The translations under genes and the position numbers were made by a program. From the NCBI GenBank assembly GCA_023853785.1, contig JAJIRX010000533.1, forward strand, positions 806,001 through 870,000: 64,000 nt of DNA. Reading direction: 5' to 3'. Below, piece by piece: positions 61,363-64,000 of the stretch (its first letter is position 1; each line of letters starts with the position of its first letter). Origin of the DNA: Psilocybe azurescens (lineage: Eukaryota; Basidiomycota; Agaricomycetes; Agaricales; Agrocybaceae). The notes beneath the pieces were generated by a model. It searched no databases. It was not told the origin of the DNA and saw only the letters and a list, made by a program, of their open reading frames with translations.

Positions 61363-62813
61363 CTTTGCCTTACAATGTTTGAGACAGATATAAATACAAG
61401 AATCCGTTATATCTGCCTGAGACTTGCTGACTACGTCAGAAGATTAAAAGAGGACTTTCATCTCACATCCTGGCAATCGTTAACTTGGAAAACAAGTCGT
61501 ATCCATGGAGTGGGAGAATAGCTGCAAAGATTCCCTGTCGATGGGTACTGGATCAGAGGAAGGAGCAGCGGTCTGCCTGTCCCAAAATAAGCACCTCTGG
61601 GAAGTGCCCATACCTCTGTAGCTGATGGCGTTTACCAGTGTCACGACAAGCCCATTAATCGAAAAGTTCTCAGAAATCTCAGCAGGTCCTGCAACACGGT
61701 AAAGCAGCCGGAAGGCTTGGGGCTGTATTCCTGAGCCCTGAATAATCCGGCATTACACCGTGACTGCAATACGTATGTACACTATCACCTGTGCATATAA
61801 GAGCGCGTAATATAGCACGGCTGGTTGGCTGTCTACTACGGAAGCTTTGGCGAATTACGCAAGCTCTGTCAAAGCCAAAAATAGCGCAAGGTAGTTGATA
61901 TGTAACAAGGACAAATATTATGAGAACCATTGCGCCAATTGGAAATGAAATTACTGGTTCCTTCACTTTTCTAATGGTACGTCAATATGCAGCGTGTCAT
62001 ATGTTGACTTTACTAATTATATGCGTATCCTAGCTGATCTTCTCTGTATTCAAAACTCTGACAGACCAGCAGGTCACTGTGGAGCTCAAAATGATCTCTC
62101 AATCACTGGTGTTCTGAAATCGGTTGACCAGTAGGCTCATAAACATTGCCTGTCCCGGGAATCAATACTGATCTGCGAGCTATAGGTTTCTCAATATCCG
62201 ACTCGATAATATCAAAGTTGCAGATGAGACCAGGCATCCTCATATGGTGCGATAACTTGGGAATGCGTTACAACCAAGGCATTCTAATCAGTTTATCGTG
62301 CATAGATGGCAGTGAAGAACTGCTTTATCCGCGGGTCGGTCGTTCGATATGTACAGCTGCCGTCGGAACACGTCGATACCCAACTTCTGGAAGACGCGAC
62401 GCGTAGAGGTAAGATTTGTGGCTTCTAAATATCTTCGGATGCAATAACTCGTTGCACTATTTGCAGAGGCTTTGAACCAGAATAAACGACAATAAACGAC
62501 GATATATCACTTTCATTTCTTTATCGCAAATTGTACACTATATTCACTTCACGACGGATGTTCTATCTGCTCGAGCCGCTTTCGAAATCGACATCGTGAA
62601 TCGCAATCGCAAAGTTTGAAGGGTGTGCATGGAATAGGTTTATGGTGTGATGTGGGAACAAATCTCTTTTAGCGATTCACTGGCTTTCAACAACATCTAA
62701 AAATAGTCTTTCTATTCCCAGTCGTGTGCGCAAGGAGCACGACGCGACTATGCCAAGTGGCGCAGCAATGACACCAGCCATATCCCCAGAATACTGTCCG
62801 TGGCTAAATATTG
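61363..62813. other. intergenic, nothing recognised
   Basis: 1.45 kb between two convergent genes; short frames only, no family resemblance. Confidence 0.4.
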
Positions 62814-64000
62814 TCCGGGTACCTCCAAACTTTGACGGTACCATCTGCGCTTGCTGTGATCATTTCCCCTGCTTCTGTTGGGTGATGTTCTGTCCATGTA
62901 ATAAGCTTTGAATGGACCTTAGGCGGAGGATTTGGTTGCATTATCTTGGCCTACGGATGGGACAAAATCGCATGTTAACTCTGGGCGAGATGTTGACGGC
63001 ACCACTTACATCAACTAAATCCCAAGCCCAAATCTGACCCTTCTCATCGCCGCATATTACAGTCGCTTCTGCGTGCCCGAAGCAAGCGCGACAACGATAG
63101 GCTTCGTTTACATGGCCTGTGAAATCATTAAGCATCTTGCCGGTGGAACAGTCCATAAGGCGTATGTGATTATCGAGAGTGGCTACTAGGTATGTCTGAT
63201 TGTCTTGAGTCGGAACCACTGAGGTTACAGGATCTAGTAAGAAATTTGAGAGGAGTCGTGCAATCAGACGTGATACGTTTGCAGCTCACGTCCTATAAAA
63301 TCGGAACGAAGCTCTCCCATGCGAAGGTCGTATGTGCGAACATGCCCATCTACTGAGCCAGTAATAATGAAAGTTGGACCGACGTGAATTGTCTGAACGG
63401 CATCACGGGCTTCTTCAAGAACCTGGATGGCTTGCCTCGACTGAGCTCTTGTCGTTTAATTATTACCAAGATCCTCTGGCGTCGGAGAAGAGGCATATGG
63501 GGACGAACCTAAGATCCCATAATCTTACAGTCGAATCAAACGATCCTGGTACACATATCAACGAAATGGGCAAAGATACATGAGCAAAATGCACTAACCG
63601 CTTGCGACAACACTGGCATCTTCGTTGAATTCCACCACATTTATCTTCCCCATATGTCCTGCGAGGCGTCTTGTCGTCACGCCTGCCGCGACATCCCACA
63701 AAAACACAGAGCGATCACCGCCGGATGATGCAAATTTGGCGTTATCCTGCGATCTTTTCGAATTTCAGAACACATTCCCAGACCACACTGCATGGGATGA
63801 AGTATACATACACTGTAATAGAGAGTATCTCATACCCATGAGCAGTAAAAGCTTTTATTTCTGTTCCCGAGTTGGCATTCCATAGCCGAATGGCTCTGTC
63901 TTGACCCCCAGTAAGAATGTAGTTTGCAGTTCCTTTGGAGTAGCGAGCGATGTTGACCGCTCCCTTGTGGCTTTCTAAAACGGTGTGCAAGTTTCGTGCT
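62814..64000 (-). CDS. WDR83: WDR83/MORG1-like WD40 protein, 5' end outside window
   Basis: WD40 propeller that in animals scaffolds ERK signalling and is found with spliceosomes. The part present runs from the right edge through six exons: 64000-63814, 63746-63599, 63545-63509, 63447-63300, 63233-63010 and 62950-62814, all in frame. WD repeats are clear: HKGAVNIARYSKGTANYILTGGQDRAIRLWN, HGYEILSIT, FASSGGDRSVFLWDV, GHMGKINVVEFNEDASVVASG, DSTVRLWDLR, FIITGSVDGHVRTYDLR, YLVATLDNHIRLMDC, ATVICGDEKGQIWAWDLVD and MITASADGTVKVWRYPDNI at the stop. The order and wording match the MORG1 family closely. Only the first few dozen residues are missing. No frame break in this part. Confidence 0.9.

Overview
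The window is nuclear DNA of a basidiomycete fungus, most likely an Agaricomycete. Almost every gene is split by short GT-AG introns of about 50-75 bases. The families are typical of mushrooms: DUF6533-type seven-helix proteins, small cysteine-rich secreted proteins, F-box/leucine-rich proteins, and arrestin-like and isoprenylcysteine-methyltransferase-like proteins. Housekeeping genes read as fungal orthologues. There is no operon structure, CRISPR, phage or recognisable intact transposon. I rebuilt exons by hand from splice sites and reading frames, so boundaries can be off by a few bases.

Layout. 1-7 kb: 3' end of an Smr-domain gene, a small secreted or membrane protein, an AT-rich non-coding block, an ICMT-like methyltransferase, a decayed gene, and the ATP synthase OSCP subunit. 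7-15 kb: a TRP-like/flavin-carrier channel, an F-box protein and a WBP4-like splicing factor. 15-34 kb (accessory): an FLVCR-like transporter, two copies of an eight-cysteine secreted protein, an NmrA-like oxidoreductase, TRM11, a seven-helix protein, a metallo-beta-lactamase-fold enzyme and a Dal5-like transporter. 33-45 kb: a BSD-domain protein, CPA1 with its arginine-attenuator-like upstream ORF, a very large low-complexity nuclear protein, an NDUFB2-like complex I subunit and a Cdc1/Ted1-type phosphoesterase. 46-64 kb: an arrestin-like protein, UGP1, a DUF6533 protein, a second UGPase on the other strand, ribosomal protein eS8, a second DUF6533 protein and the 3' part of a WDR83-like WD40 gene.

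Two points matter most. First, CPA1 is preceded by a 22-codon upstream ORF that is interrupted by an intron. Once spliced it encodes a peptide resembling the fungal arginine attenuator peptide, which suggests translational control of arginine and pyrimidine precursor synthesis. Second, many genes, including essential eS8 and UGP1, are broken by single-base length changes inside short homopolymers. Most are one base short and a few are one base long. This looks like sequencing or assembly error, not gene death, and anyone using protein predictions from this window should correct for it.

The genes are mostly independent units. Likely shared promoters lie between divergent pairs: NDUFB2-like and the large nuclear protein (about 160 bp), eS8 and the second UGPase (about 340 bp), and the WBP4-like and FLVCR-like genes (about 400 bp).
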